Source: Bolinopsis microptera
Taxonomy: Eukaryota > Ctenophora > Tentaculata > Lobata > Bolinopsidae
Assembly: GCF_026151205.1 (NCBI RefSeq)
Contig: NC_087077.1
Span: 3,410,001-3,474,000, forward strand
Reading direction: 5' to 3'
Length of the DNA stretch: 64,000 nucleotides
The notes beneath the pieces were generated by a model. The model was not told the DNA's origin and ran no database searches. It was given only the letters and a program-made list of their open reading frames with translations. Of this stretch, positions 10,946 to 22,111 are shown one piece after another (within the stretch, counting starts at the first letter, position 1; every line of letters begins with the position of its first letter). The position numbers and the translations under genes were made by a program.

Positions 10946-12080
10946 GAGTATTCCCAGCGAAAATGGTCAAATTCTCAGATTGAAAAATTGTCAAAAATAG
11001 TCCCCCCCCCCCCTATGTCACGTGATTCTACGTCGCGTTAGCTCATCGCAAATTAATGTACTAACAACACATTTCGTTGTCATGGGTTACAGATAGTTTA
11101 TGTACACTTGCTACGCTTGTGGATAATTCAAAAAATAGATATTGCATTTGCTTCACTTGTGCAATATTTACAAAAAAAGTTAGCTGCATGCATATCATTT
11201 CAGTAAAATGTATATGTACTGAAGGGTACCCTTACAGGAATCAACTAGAGAATCAATCTCAGAACAAAGGGAAAGCCATATTCCTTCTTCTTACTATTGT
11301 ACCTCACTACAAGGACCCATCATGAATGGGATATTCTAGGTCCCTTACTTACCCGGGCATACTTTGATGAGTGATAAGAGAGTGAAGAATGTTTTTGAGT
11401 TTCATGTAGTTCGAATTTCAAATGGTTTGACAATGCGGCTACTTCAATTGACCTTTACCTTGTGGCATACATGAGTCTTCCATGTCACTTCCTTGTGTAC
11501 TAATATATATATGTACTTGTGTACTAATGTGCCACGTCCCACGATTCCAGTCAAATTCAATAAAACTAAGTTTTCAGTAATACAAAGTTATCAATTTCAT
11601 ACATTGATATTGGAAATATTTACAAAGAAAAGCAATTAAATTTAAATATGAATTTTGCATACCAGTCATACAGCAGATGGACTGATAGTTGACAGGATTA
11701 TTCGTTTTCCTGTCTCCCAACAGCAACTAATCTTTTGGAAAGGAAGTGTCAAGCTTGGGCTATGGGGTCGTGGATCAAGGGAGGACAGTATCAAGAGACC
11801 TGAGACAGTAATATGATGGTATGAATGTGTTATGAAGTAGAGCTTGCTTGAGGTTATTTTTAAGAAAGCTTATTTTTACAGAATAGTCTGATGTTTTGAA
11901 TTTTGGAACTATGTCGTTCCAGAGAGAAGTTGGCCTAGAAATGAATTTTGTGATGGAAATGAATTTATGAGAAGACAGAGACGTTTACCAAGTTATGATA
12001 TTAAATCTCCTGATTTGATTTTAAATTTGAACTGTGAGCTAATTCTCTTGATTACCTCGATCGAGACATGACTTATAACG
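10946..12080. other. Intergenic DNA, nothing recognised
   Basis: No long frame, no clear repeat structure. One further CACGTG lies at 11019. Confidence 0.4.
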
Positions 12081-12680
12081 TAATCGATTTTGAGATGGCG
12101 TCTTTGTTCTAGCTAGACAGCACTTTCTGAGTATTTGATGGGGTCGTCGTTCTGGCTAGATGGCACGTAGCGCATCACATAATCATTACGAGATGGAGTC
12201 TTTGTTCTAGCTAGACGGCACATACATGATCAGGTCTTTAATCCTAGCCAGACTGCATGTAACTTATTACATTATCTTAAACACTATACTGAACTATTCC
12301 ATACATGTTGAGTTCTTGCAAAATGTCGAAGACTAGACACAAGTTTGATTTATAAAGGAGCACTTAAATCCATTTTTGAATTGACTTTGTTTCAAATACA
12401 TCCAAACCTATTGAGTTCACTGAACAATTTGAATAAATAAGTGCTCCTTTGTCAACCAAACTTCGGTCGTGTCTAAGATATGACTATGTACAAGCTCAAC
12501 TTGTATTCACAAGTTCATTAATGTTTCGATCGCGTAACATGTTACGTACTGTCTAACTAGGATCAAGGACTGTGTCTCATATTGCGTTACGTGACATGGT
12601 CTGAGGTGCTAGGTAGACGGCAGTACAAGATGGAGTTTTTTGTCCTAGCTAGACCGCACGTAACCCATCTCGTAATCAAT
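12081..12680. repeat. Repeat-built element, probable MITE upstream of gene A
   Basis: The phrase GATGGAGTCTTTGTTCTAGC followed by TAGAC and GCAC recurs near 12092, 12192 and 12629 with small changes. The central part folds: AAAGGAGCACTTA near 12355 pairs with TAAGTGCTCCTTT near 12449, and ACTAGACACAAGTTTG near 12331 pairs imperfectly with CAAACTTCGGTCGTGTCTA. Both direct and inverted copies suggest a foldback-type element. Its right edge is within 100 bp of the start codon of gene A, so it may contribute promoter sequence. Confidence 0.5.
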
Positions 12681-12768
12681 TACGTGGCAATACTAAACTG
12701 CTATCCTGCCTCCCCCTTACAATTCAAAAATAAGTCATTACATGACTTAATAAAATTTTTCTGTAGTC

Positions 12769-14368
12769 ATGAAACGCTTTAACAACGATGTGGCGCGGTT
12801 TGACGACAAGCGATCCAGGTAGCTAAAATCTACATTTACATTGATAATTATATGAATTATGTCATGATCTTAGTTGTTTGGAGGATTTTGGAGGAGTCAC
12901 AGCTCAAAAAACATCAAATATTCACTATGCTGCAATAAAATCATAGTTTAACCGTCAAACAATTCTTACATCACATTGTTAGTGGAAATGTGTACTGTGC
13001 ACTTCCTTAAACAACTTTTCTTGCTTCAGGAGGGATTCTGGCTATTCGACAGCCTCTGAGAGTGGCGAAGGTGCTCCCCAGTCACCTCAAAACACTGGGG
13101 ATGATAAGGCGAATTTTTTCGATCCTCAGCGAATTTTTTCGATCCTCTGCGGAGGATCGAAAAATAATTTCAAAGATTCGGCTCCACTTCAAATTGAGGT
13201 TCATCGCGACCATGAAGTCAATTCTGAGCTGTTTTCGAGGCCAACAAGTGCGAGCATTCGTCTGAGTGACTCGAGTATGATATCTAATTCGGATATCATG
13301 TTGTCTGCAGGTGCCACCAATAATCTCGAAGAATCGCTTTTCGATAATGGTTTCGAAAACCAACCAATGAATCGTAGCGATGAGTCAGTTGATGATCATA
13401 CCTCATGGTGTATTAGTGACCGATCTGTCACCATGGAATCACATGGACTGAATCAGTCTAGTCGCCCTTTTGCAGCAGTCACCAATACGCTGATTTCAAT
13501 CTCTGATACGGCCTTTATCGATGGGACTATTGATACCGCCTTCATCCCCATTGAATTTCTTGGGATGCCCTCGACTGAAGAAGTTGATTGTCCTTGTACA
13601 TCTTTGGAGACCGTCTGCGTCGGCTCATTTATTTGGGAAACAAACAGAAGCGCGTTTGCGCAAGTTCCCAGGCAGGGAATACAGAGTTGCGAAGAACCAT
13701 CCGACGCCCAATTCAATGAGTCTGCCGTAGTCGCCAATTTGGATATCAAACCACGCTCGCCAATGTCGTGCAAGCTGAATGCTGACAACTTTGAACTTGA
13801 ATTAAGCAAGTTTTTACAGCGTGCTCATGTCACCGAAAAGTTCAAGTTAACATATGAAAAGAGCTCCAAATTGGTGTCGTTAATTGATCTGATGCATAAA
13901 GATTTCGAAGACTTGGTTAACCAGCAAGGAGTGGTTACCCTTACGAAAATCGTTTTCGATACTACGAAAAGCAAAAAGTTTGCCTCTCTCGAAAAGAAGA
14001 AGAAACGGTCATTGGCTTCTTGCCAATCTGTTCCAAGAGGGTTGGCTTTGGCCGAGAAGTTCAACGAGATCCAAAGACTGGGTCTCAACAACAAAACGAA
14101 GAATAATCGTTTCACAAATTATCAAAGAAGGGACAGAAACTCTGGTAAGAAACTGGAGATAGAGTTTCTCGAGAAAAACGGACTATCCAGGTTCGCTTCT
14201 TATTCTGAAATAGAAAGACAGTGTATGATGACGCTGACTATTTTTGATTCAGACGGGTCAATCAAGTATTTGTCTCCTAAGTTTAGCAAGAAGGCTGTTT
14301 TCTTTTATGAAGGAGAGGATGAAATTTATTTTGTAAAAAACCTGAAAGGATTTTGTAGGATAGAATAA
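12769..14368 (+). CDS. Gene A: orphan two-exon protein, 462 aa, tandem family member
   Basis: Exons are 12769-12818 and 13030-14368, joined at CCAG|GTAGCT and TTCAG|G in phase 2. I chose the ATG at 12769 because it gives the same phase and the same position relative to the intron as gene B. The N-terminus reads MKRFNNDVARFDDKRSR, and exon 2 opens with RRDSGYSTASE, a DSG-type phosphodegron-like motif. The middle (30-265) is Ser/Asp/Glu-rich, low in order, and carries SAGATNNLEE. The C-terminal domain (about 269-462) has FKLTYEKSSK, GLALAEKFNEI, KNNRFTNYQRRDRNSG and a FDSDG...YLSPK beta-rich end. No known family is recognised. The acidic disordered N-terminus with a basic C-terminal domain would suit a transcription regulator, which is inference. 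A polyadenylation hexamer overlaps the stop codon. Confidence 0.75.
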
Positions 14369-14369
14369 A
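14364..14369 (+). terminator. AATAAA overlapping the stop codon of gene A
   Basis: AATAAA at 14364-14369 contains the TAA stop (14366-14368). If used as the cleavage signal, the 3' UTR would be only 15-30 nt long. Confidence 0.4.
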
Positions 14370-14757
14370 TTTATTTTGCATCAATCTGGTGATAAAAGTA
14401 TATATCTTTATATTAGAATTAGTATTCGCTCTTTTGAGTGAGATCATTTAATAGATGTTTTGGGACAAAGTGAGAGTCTCCTCTCAGTTTTTCAAACAAG
14501 TAGTTGTCGACAAAACATCAATTAGAATTAGTATTAATTATTAATAGTATCTTGTTCAGTTAGTTAAAACTGTAACTTTGAAAAATATTTGCAAATCTTT
14601 TAGTAAAATTGATATGTCCTCAATGTATAGTTTACAACCAATGACCATGGAAAAATATTCCCAAATTCAAGAATTGAAACATTTGATTATACTGAGATCA
14701 TCTTTTTATTAGGCAGTCTTAATGATTTAAATTAACAATTCAAACCACATTAGCACA

Positions 14758-17700
14758 ATGGCACATAAGCGGGAACTGTCAGTCTATGACTTTACGGAGG
14801 ATCCGGATATGGATGGAAACTTTATCAAGCGGTTGAGGTAAATTTATTTGCATTCTCTTGGACTAGTTATTTTACTAGGTTGCTGTTTGGTGTGAGCAAT
14901 AGCACGCTCACCCCTTCTAAGTTAAGGGGGGGGGGGTTCATCCTGATTTTTTTTGTGAAACTTGGTTTCGAGATAGCACAGTGGCCGCCAAATTTTTTTA
15001 AAGGCCTAACTCAAAATTCTGTCCAAAAACTTAAGGTCATGAGACAATTCTACGTTGATTCTGAAAATTTCATGTGAAAATACCCTATTGAGTTCTATTG
15101 TTTTGAGCGAAGTCAGTTTTGCTAATATCGCGAACTGAGATATTGGCGATTTTTGGGCATGTTCAGGGTATTTGGCTAAATTGGGCCTAATTTGGACCAA
15201 ATATAGGCGTGGCTGCCCCGCAGGCACCGTTTGGGGTCAGGGACCCCCCTGTAGAGCATAATATGAGGATAACTCAATCCAACATTTTTCAACTGGGATC
15301 TGGCAATGCACGTCGCCTGCGCACTCTATATGCTGTTATCTGATATACCTTATAATTATCTGTCCTCATTTGTATACTGTCTAATACAACTAAATATAGA
15401 CGACCATGCAGTTGAGCCGATAACCGGCTCTCCAATCACATAAACATAGCACGGTAATTATATGGTTGCTAGAAGGCAAACATTGATACAATGAGATAAC
15501 GACCTTCTAATGGTTCTTCCAGAGTCTATGGACTAGAAGTATACATTATACAAGGGTATATAAGAAAAGTGAGCACTGAGCAGTGAGCAGCAATTTTCAA
15601 GTTAATGACTTCAGCTTGTTAATTATTGCGTGACGTCAAGAATTGTGTGCATTTTACCCAATCTGCGGCTCCACCCAGCCAGCTAGGCTCTCAAGTTTCA
15701 AGATAACGATGCATACATGGTGCAGGAAAATAGACTATCACAGATTTTTTTAAAAGTTAAAATTATTGGATCTGAGATATCAAACCGTGCTCTTATTTGT
15801 GCTAAATTTCGGAGTACTCATTTTTGTCTTCTGCTAAATTCTGCAATTTTACAAAAAAAGTATAGATGGTGTGAATCATGCATGAATCCCTGCAATGAAA
15901 CAAGATAAGGGGGGGGGGGGCTGACCATATTTAAGCATATTAAAGTATATTCCGCCCTCAAATCGGGAAAAGACCTACATTTTAATATACTTTAATACAT
16001 AGGTGCAGATTTCGTTTTGAGGTGAACTTTTAAGTTCCAGAGAAATTTTCTTAAGTTTGCTTTTTTTTTCCTCCTCGGGCACATTCGTAACCTACGGGCC
16101 AGGAGTGACCCTCGACAGCAAGCTCAATTTCAATGAACATATCACCAATACCACCAAAAAAGCTACGGCATCCCTTATGCAATGTAGAAGAGCTGTCGGC
16201 CCCACTTGGGGTATGAGCCCTAAAACATGCAAATGGATGTACACCGCTGTCATCAGACCTATTCTATCATACTGCTGTAGTATATGGATTAGGGCAACCC
16301 AAACAGACACCAACGCGAGGAAGTTCAAACGAGTTCAGGCATTGGCATTGAGAATGATGTCTGGTGCCATGCCTAGTACTCCCTTCATCGCACTGAACCA
16401 CCTCACTAACACTCCAGATATCATACTTTTCCTGAGAGGTGAAGCAGCAAAGGGCACAGCCAGGCTTCAAGCATATGGAAGCCTAACCCTCGAAACTATC
16501 GCCCCCAGAAAAGGTACCATCACAACTCACACCACTATCAACAAACAATTCATGGTAGACCTCAACATACCACCCAAAGCAGAGAGAGACCTATCTATAC
16601 CAACCATGATGCTTGAACGAAGCTTCACGGTCACCACTCCTGGAGCTGACAACATTGAATATAGAGGCTCACTCCAAAACACCATCGACAACATCCCCAG
16701 TGAAACCATCACCTGCTACACAGACGGGTCACGCACAGACTCAGGTAGCGGGGCTGGTTATATTATCACCACAGACAACAACAACACTACACTAGATGAA
16801 AGATCATTCAAGCTTCCTGATTATTGCACCGTTTATCAAACAGAACTCACTGCCATCATCGAAGCTTGTAAATATCTATCAACTTACACAAACACACATA
16901 TCATCATATGGTCAGACAGTCTCTCCTCTATTCAAGCTATATCCTCACCTTCAACGAGGAGTAGAACTACTAGAGACTGCTACGACACCCTCAATACACT
17001 CGGATCCACTAACACCTTAGAGATCAGATGGATAGCAGCACACACCGGATTGTGGGGTAATGAAAAAGCAGACGAGCTGGCCAAAAATGGCACAACCAGT
17101 GAATCCACTTTGAATTGCCCAATTCCACAATCTTACATCAAACGCCTGATCAACGACAAAGTCACAAAACTTAATCAAGAATCATGGATTACTAATGGTC
17201 CCAGACACACTAAACTGACACTTGGACATAAAAACATCAACATCATCAAAAATGTCAACACCACACTCAGTAACAACAGACAAAATTACAGAACTGCAGT
17301 GCACCTCATCACGGAACATTGTGGCCTCAACAAACACCTACACACCATTCACAAATCAGACACAAGTGCTTGTCCTAAATGCGGCGACGGAGAGGAGACT
17401 GTCTCACACTTTCTCGGACAGTGCCCAGCTATTGCCCAAATAAGAGGTCAACATTTCCGGGACTACTACCTCTCTGTCAATGACATATTCGACAACCAAC
17501 ACATCTCCACCATTGTCAACTTTACAAACCACACTAAACGCTTAGTGGTGCCGGAGAAGTTGGACCAGACAGGTGTAACATAGCGACTACTTTAACGCCG
17601 TATTGTTTCGCCCCTCTCTTCCACACTCAACCACCACTTAAGCGTTTATCTATGACACACCCCACAACACTTACCATCATCCTTGATTACACACCTTGAT

Positions 17701-19115
17701 TCCACTGGCATCCTCCCACAGGACAGCCATATCCCAGAGGTAGGCAAAGCATCCATATGCTATCCTCTCGTGGGCCAACCAGGCCCAGCCTCTCTTAAAA
17801 AAATAAAAATTTAAAAAAAACCTACGGGCCAGGTAAACCTAAACTACATATTATATTGACCGTTATGTACGTCGGTATCTGTTGAGGAGCCAAATCATCT
17901 GAAAAGCCCTAAACCTATATTTTGCTCAGGCACGTAGCCAGGATTTTTCTTTGGGGGGGGGGGCTGTCGGCGAGCGAAGCTGCAAGCTGTGGCAGGGGTC
18001 TGGGGGCGCGGCCCCCAGCGGGGTCCAGGTAAGGGGCGGACCACATTGGCGGGGGCTAGGGGGGCGCAGCCCCCCGGAAAATTTTTGCGAAATAGGGTGT
18101 TTTAGGCTAAATTGAAAGTTTAATGAATTTACAAAAATGTATGGTTTGGCATAATCATTGCCTACAATCCTGACCTGAGTAATTTACCCCTTTGAGACTT
18201 TATTTTGGTTGAAAATTGAGTTTATCGAGAGGAAGTGAAAAATCTCTGGTTCAATTTTGGATTTGAAGCCATGTTTAATTTTTTCTGTTGAGGTCAATTT
18301 TTTGCACAGAAAGCGTTCGATTTTAGGGGGAAAATTTATGTTTGCTTTTAATTTTTATGTTGCCGACGGCACCTGAAATCGACGAAATCTGCAGGGGTGC
18401 TTTAAGGGGGCCGGGGGGGTCTTCATCAAAATTCTCTCGAAATTGATTTTATAGTTGTTTCTGATAGAGGGGAGTGATATCTATCAGCTGCTTTTGGTCC
18501 CATGGAAAAATATTGTTCCTAGCAAAAATTATCGCCAGTCAAAGGTCAGCGCTTATGTGTAATTGTATTGCGCGAGCGATTTTCAATCACGCGCCCTGAA
18601 AATCGAGTCTACAAATCTATCTTCTCCTACATTTTTTGAGCAATCACCCTGAAACTTTCAGGATATGTTCTATGGATCATTTAGAAGATATCTGTCTAGC
18701 CGAATTTTGAGATAGGCCTTAGAAGATTTTTTATTCAATTTTGAAAATCTTGGACCTCATTTTTTTACGATTTTTCCAGGTCCAAGATTTTCAAAATTGA
18801 ATAAAAAATCTTCTAAGGCCTATCTCAAAATTCGGCTCGACAGATATCTTCTAAATGATCCCTAGAACATATCCTGAAAGTTTCAGGGTGATTGCTCAAA
18901 AAATGTAGGAGAAGATAGATTTTTAGACTCGATTTTCAGGGCGCGCGATTGAAAATCGCTCGCGCAATACAATTACACATGAGCGCTGACATTTGACTGG
19001 CGATAATTTTGGCTAGGAACAATATTTTTCCATGGGACCAAAAGCAGCTGATAGATATCACTCCCCTCTATCAGAAACAACTATAAAATCAATTTCGAGA
19101 GAATTTTGATGAAGA

Positions 19116-19146
<31 letters not shown>

Positions 19147-19584
19147 CCCCCTTAATATACTTTAGCTTTAATATACCCAAAATTAGTCGAGCTATATGTT
19201 TCGTTTAGATTTGCAAGATAAGCCTGTTTTTGGACTAGTACATGAATTTACATCCAGTTTGGTCAAAAAATGACTGAGTTATGAGCTTAAAACCATATTA
19301 TGCCCATATAGCTTTTTCCCAAAATTCGATCAAATTTCGATATTTTTGAGAGACTAACTTTATGTTGAGAGACTAACTTTATGTGAAAGATATAGCTCAA
19401 TATCTGTTGAACAGTGGATACCTAAGTAAAATTAAAAAGACCTCCATGAGCAAAATCGCACATATTATCTCGGTCCGGGTTACTAGCCAAAATGAGATTG
19501 AAATTGAAATAACTCCTTCAGTTTTCAATATTTTTGCATGAAATTTTCGGAATCGATTAAGAATTGCATATTTCAAGCTTTGCA

Positions 19585-19615
<31 letters not shown>

Positions 19616-21411
19616 CAAATTTATCATTTATGGCCAAATCATGTTTATATGGCCAAATCATGTTTAAATTATTTAAATTCATGAATTTGTCTAATTCGAT
19701 TCAACCAACTTAAATTTGTTACTACCTCAGGCAAGACTCTGGATATCAGTCAACTTCAGACAGCTCACCTCGGGCTTCAGACGAAGAAAGAGAATTTGAT
19801 GATCAACTGAGTCCTCTGGGATATCATTTCGAGGAAAATGTCTTGATTTGCTTTGACCCAGGGTCCAAACCCGGTTCTACCTATCTGCAGGCTCCACCAA
19901 TGAAACAAACTATCTTTCCTGACACGACCAACGCTCTACTGGGCAACACTTTTGGGCAAAGATCAGATGCCAACGATGTAGTCATAAAGGAATCACAGAA
20001 TATTGGATATGATTATTCATTGCCTTCTTCTTTTGACAGCATGGATGTAAGTTTATATGATCCAACTGATGCTGATGCTTTCTTCAATCTTTCTGATGCA
20101 AGTATGTATGAACTGTCAAAAATGGACGATGAAACCGTATCTGCTGTAGCTCCGTCCGAAGCTCGGTTGGTTAATCCCTTAGAGCAAGGGTCAGATGTCC
20201 CTGTTGATGACGTGGAGAATTTTCAGAATTTCGGGCCTCACTCATCAACATCTTCAACTGAAAACACGGATGAAATTTTCTGTGCTACAACCAGTGCTGA
20301 TGCTTTCTTGAGTCCATACGATTCAAGAAAGTCTGAACTGCCAGATATGGATTGTCATTCCATCTTATCTGCAGGAACCACCAATCTAAAGGAAACACTT
20401 CAAGAACTACTTAGTTGTATCAATGAGAAAGAGGACAAAGATATAGACACGAGAAGTTCACAAACGTTTGATGAATATATCCCAATTCACAAGGACAATA
20501 CACAGGAAAATGGAGGTGAAGAGTGCGATGCGGTAAATACCAATTCCACAGGAGCTACCAATTCAGTTTTTTCCAATTATGGCAGTATTCATGATCCTGT
20601 GATGGATAATTCAAAGGGTTTATTCGGTCATTTTAAAGTGGAACGTGAACAGATGCCTGTGGCTTCCAGAGTCCTATCTTCAAAGTCGGACATAATGATG
20701 ACTGATCCCAAGTATGGAGATGCTTCCTTTACTCAACGTGAAATGGAAGTAAAGCCAATGACTGCTGGAACTACCAATTTGGATCATCATGAGATTTCGA
20801 CTGCTTGCTCTTTGGATTCCAAAAACATGGAAACTGAGCTCAGCAAGTTTCTTCTGGGCACAAATGTCCATCAAAAGTTCAAGCTAATGTACGATGAGAG
20901 CATACGTAAAACAGTGTCTCTTAAAGACTTGAACTATAAAGACATGGCACAGTTAGTCTCCCGTCACAAATCTATTAGCATCCAAAAACTTCCCCTGAAA
21001 ATCGAACTGAAGGAACGATTTGCATCAATTAAAAAGGAGAAGAAAACGTCTCTTCTGTTGTGCAAATCAGTCACACATGGACTTGCGCTCTCTGAAAAAT
21101 GGGATGAGATCCAACAGACCCCTGGGATTGACAAGAAAAAGAAGAACAACAGATTCTCTAACTTTCAGAGAAGTGATAGAAATGCAGGATCCAACTTGGA
21201 GAATGAATTTCTCGTAAAGTATGAGCTTGACAAATTTAGTATGTACACAGACATGGAAAGAAAGTGTTCCTTATCCTTGGCTGTATTTGATTCAGACGGC
21301 GATCTTACGTATCTGTCACCCAAATACTGTGAAAAAATTGTTAATTTCTATGAGGAAGATGACAAGATTTTTCTTATTAAGAACTTCAGCGGTTTTTGTA
21401 GAATTGCTTGA
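14758..21411 (+). CDS. Gene B: orphan two-exon protein, 586 aa, tandem family member
   Basis: Exons are 14758-14837 and 19731-21411, phase 2, joined across a 4.9-kb intron filled with transposons. The N-terminus reads MAHKRELSVYDFTEDPDMDG, and the junction gives RLRQDSGYQSTSDSSPRAS, an excellent DSGxxS degron consensus. Residues 65-390 are acidic and Ser-rich, with four short motifs around TTN/ATN (PDTTNALL, SAGTTNLKE, STGATNS, TAGTTNL) and a possible sumoylation site (FKVE). The C-terminal domain (393-586) aligns with gene A along its length: FKLMYDES, GLALSEKWDEI, KNNRFSNFQRSDRNAG, FDSDGDLTYLSPK and terminal GFCRIA. A candidate polyadenylation signal is at 21765. The family is not recognised. 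It begins 390 bp after the stop of gene A. Confidence 0.8.
14838..15908. other. 5' part of gene B intron, no gene
   Basis: Contains a G run near 14928-14936 and a short C-rich segment near 15240, likely MITE ends. I see no coding potential. Confidence 0.4.
16104..17820 (+). mobile_element. 5'-truncated non-LTR retrotransposon (LINE) with 13-bp target duplication
   Basis: CCTACGGGCCAGG stands immediately before the element (16091-16103) and immediately after its A-rich tail (17821-17833). This marks a target-primed insertion. The body starts inside the RT C-terminal part and runs through RNase H, a CCHC knuckle, a 3' UTR (GTAGGCAAAGCATC, GTGGGCCAACCAGGCCCAGC) and an A-rich end. A decayed relative lies at 46437-47545. 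Confidence 0.9.
16105..17583 (+). CDS. LINE ORF2 C-terminal fragment: RT end, RNase H, zinc knuckle
   Basis: The open frame begins upstream in host flank, but the element's coding part starts at VTLDSKLNFNEHI, the end of the RT domain. RNase H follows with all expected catalytic acids visible: YTDGSRTDSG, the Glu in QTELTAIIEA, the Asp in WSDS, and the final Asp in HTGLWGNEKADELAK. A C-terminal CCHC motif (CPKCGDGEETVSHFLGQC) precedes the stop. This order is typical of LINEs of the I/R1/Jockey group that keep RNase H. The fragment lacks the endonuclease and the RT active site, so it cannot move by itself, though its remaining frame is undamaged. It sits in the intron of gene B on the same strand. 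Confidence 0.88.
   Translation: MTLDSKLNFNEHITNTTKKATASLMQCRRAVGPTWGMSPKTCKWMYTAVIRPILSYCCSIWIRATQTDTNARKFKRVQALALRMMSGAMPSTPFIALNHLTNTPDIILFLRGEAAKGTARLQAYGSLTLETIAPRKGTITTHTTINKQFMVDLNIPPKAERDLSIPTMMLERSFTVTTPGADNIEYRGSLQNTIDNIPSETITCYTDGSRTDSGSGAGYIITTDNNNTTLDERSFKLPDYCTVYQTELTAIIEACKYLSTYTNTHIIIWSDSLSSIQAISSPSTRSRTTRDCYDTLNTLGSTNTLEIRWIAAHTGLWGNEKADELAKNGTTSESTLNCPIPQSYIKRLINDKVTKLNQESWITNGPRHTKLTLGHKNINIIKNVNTTLSNNRQNYRTAVHLITEHCGLNKHLHTIHKSDTSACPKCGDGEETVSHFLGQCPAIAQIRGQHFRDYYLSVNDIFDNQHISTIVNFTNHTKRLVVPEKLDQTGVT
17930..18401. mobile_element. G/C-run-rich MITE remnant
   Basis: Starts near GGCACGTAGCCAGGATTTTT, followed by a G run and GGGGGCGCGGCCCCCAGCGG / GGGGGGCGCAGCCCCCC palindromes. 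It resembles non-autonomous elements of aquatic invertebrates. No clear right terminus, and non-coding. Confidence 0.45.
18402..19155. repeat. Large palindrome: 356-bp arms, 20-bp loop
   Basis: The left arm 18402-18757 (TTAAGGGGGCCGGGG ... CTTGGACCT) is repeated inverted at 18778-19155 (AGGTCCAAG ... CCCCGGCCCCCTTAA). Only scattered mismatches and a longer C run in the right arm separate them. The loop is 18758-18777 (T-rich). Transcribed, it would fold into a hairpin of more than 300 bp inside the gene B intron. No coding content. Confidence 0.92.
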
Positions 21412-22111
21412 AAATTACTGATTGGAATTTTTGTTGTAGCTTTAGCAGTTCCAGTGAGTTATTCTGTATGATGTGAATATTTTCTTTTTTAAAAGATAAG
21501 AGATGTTATTTTGTGCAGAAGTTTCTTTAACGATATGGTCTATAGAGTCGTGTTTACGACGTTTTCTGTTTGATCACCATTTAAAACGTTCCTTGATCGT
21601 AAGCATAATTATTAGAATTTTTCTTATGTATTTTTAGCATGTGCTTGACTAACAGATGGTTTTCAAAGTGATGAATTACATTAGTAGAATTGTTTGTAAT
21701 CAGATTCTTCGAAATTGACAAATCTGTTAGTGGTTCTTTTCATAAAAATCACGTCATAAAAACTAATAAATTAAATTTACCATTATTGAAAATCAATTTA
21801 GATTCTTTGCTTAATTGCTACCCCAATTGATCAAATTGTTTGTCTAAAAATTTTGTAGACTCATTTTATTCATCCAATTGATAATTTATTACTATGACGA
21901 ACATGTGACCAAAACTGGTCCACTGTTGCACGAGGCTGGCCCAATCTATAAAGCAGAGCTTATTTTGGAATAATAATGGGCTAAATTTAATGCAAAACGG
22001 TTTCTAAAATTTGGAAATTGATCCAACCTCAAGCAACATTCTCCCTCCTTGCCTCGGTTACATGTTCGTCACGTTTATAAGCTCTTATTTAATTTTTAAA
22101 ACTTTTAGGCT
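21412..22111. other. Intergenic DNA between genes B and C
   Basis: AT-rich. It probably contains the 3' UTR of B (AATAAA at 21765-21770) and the promoter of C. A possible 3' splice site TTTTAG lies just before the ATG of C, so a 5' UTR intron is possible. Confidence 0.45.

Larger units (their letters stand above)
15909..19614. mobile_element. Poly-G/poly-C-capped MITE split by nested insertions
   Basis: The left end (15909-about 16001: G run, ACCATATT, repeated TATTAAAGTATAT, TCGGGAAAAG, CCTACATTTTAATATACTTT) and the right part (about 19153-19586, then a C run to 19614) both match the intact copy at 50722-51399. Shared right-part landmarks include AGATAAGCCTGTTTT, GGACTAGTACATGAATTT, TTGGTCAAAAA and GGAATCGATTAAGAATTGCA. 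Everything between about 16002 and 19152 is inserted: a LINE fragment, MITE-like G/C-rich DNA and a large palindrome. The far right end present in the other copy is missing here. Confidence 0.75.

Noticed and set aside
13453-14115. Minus-strand frames inside gene A
   Set aside because: Overlap the conserved coding domain on the plus strand, which has paralogue support.
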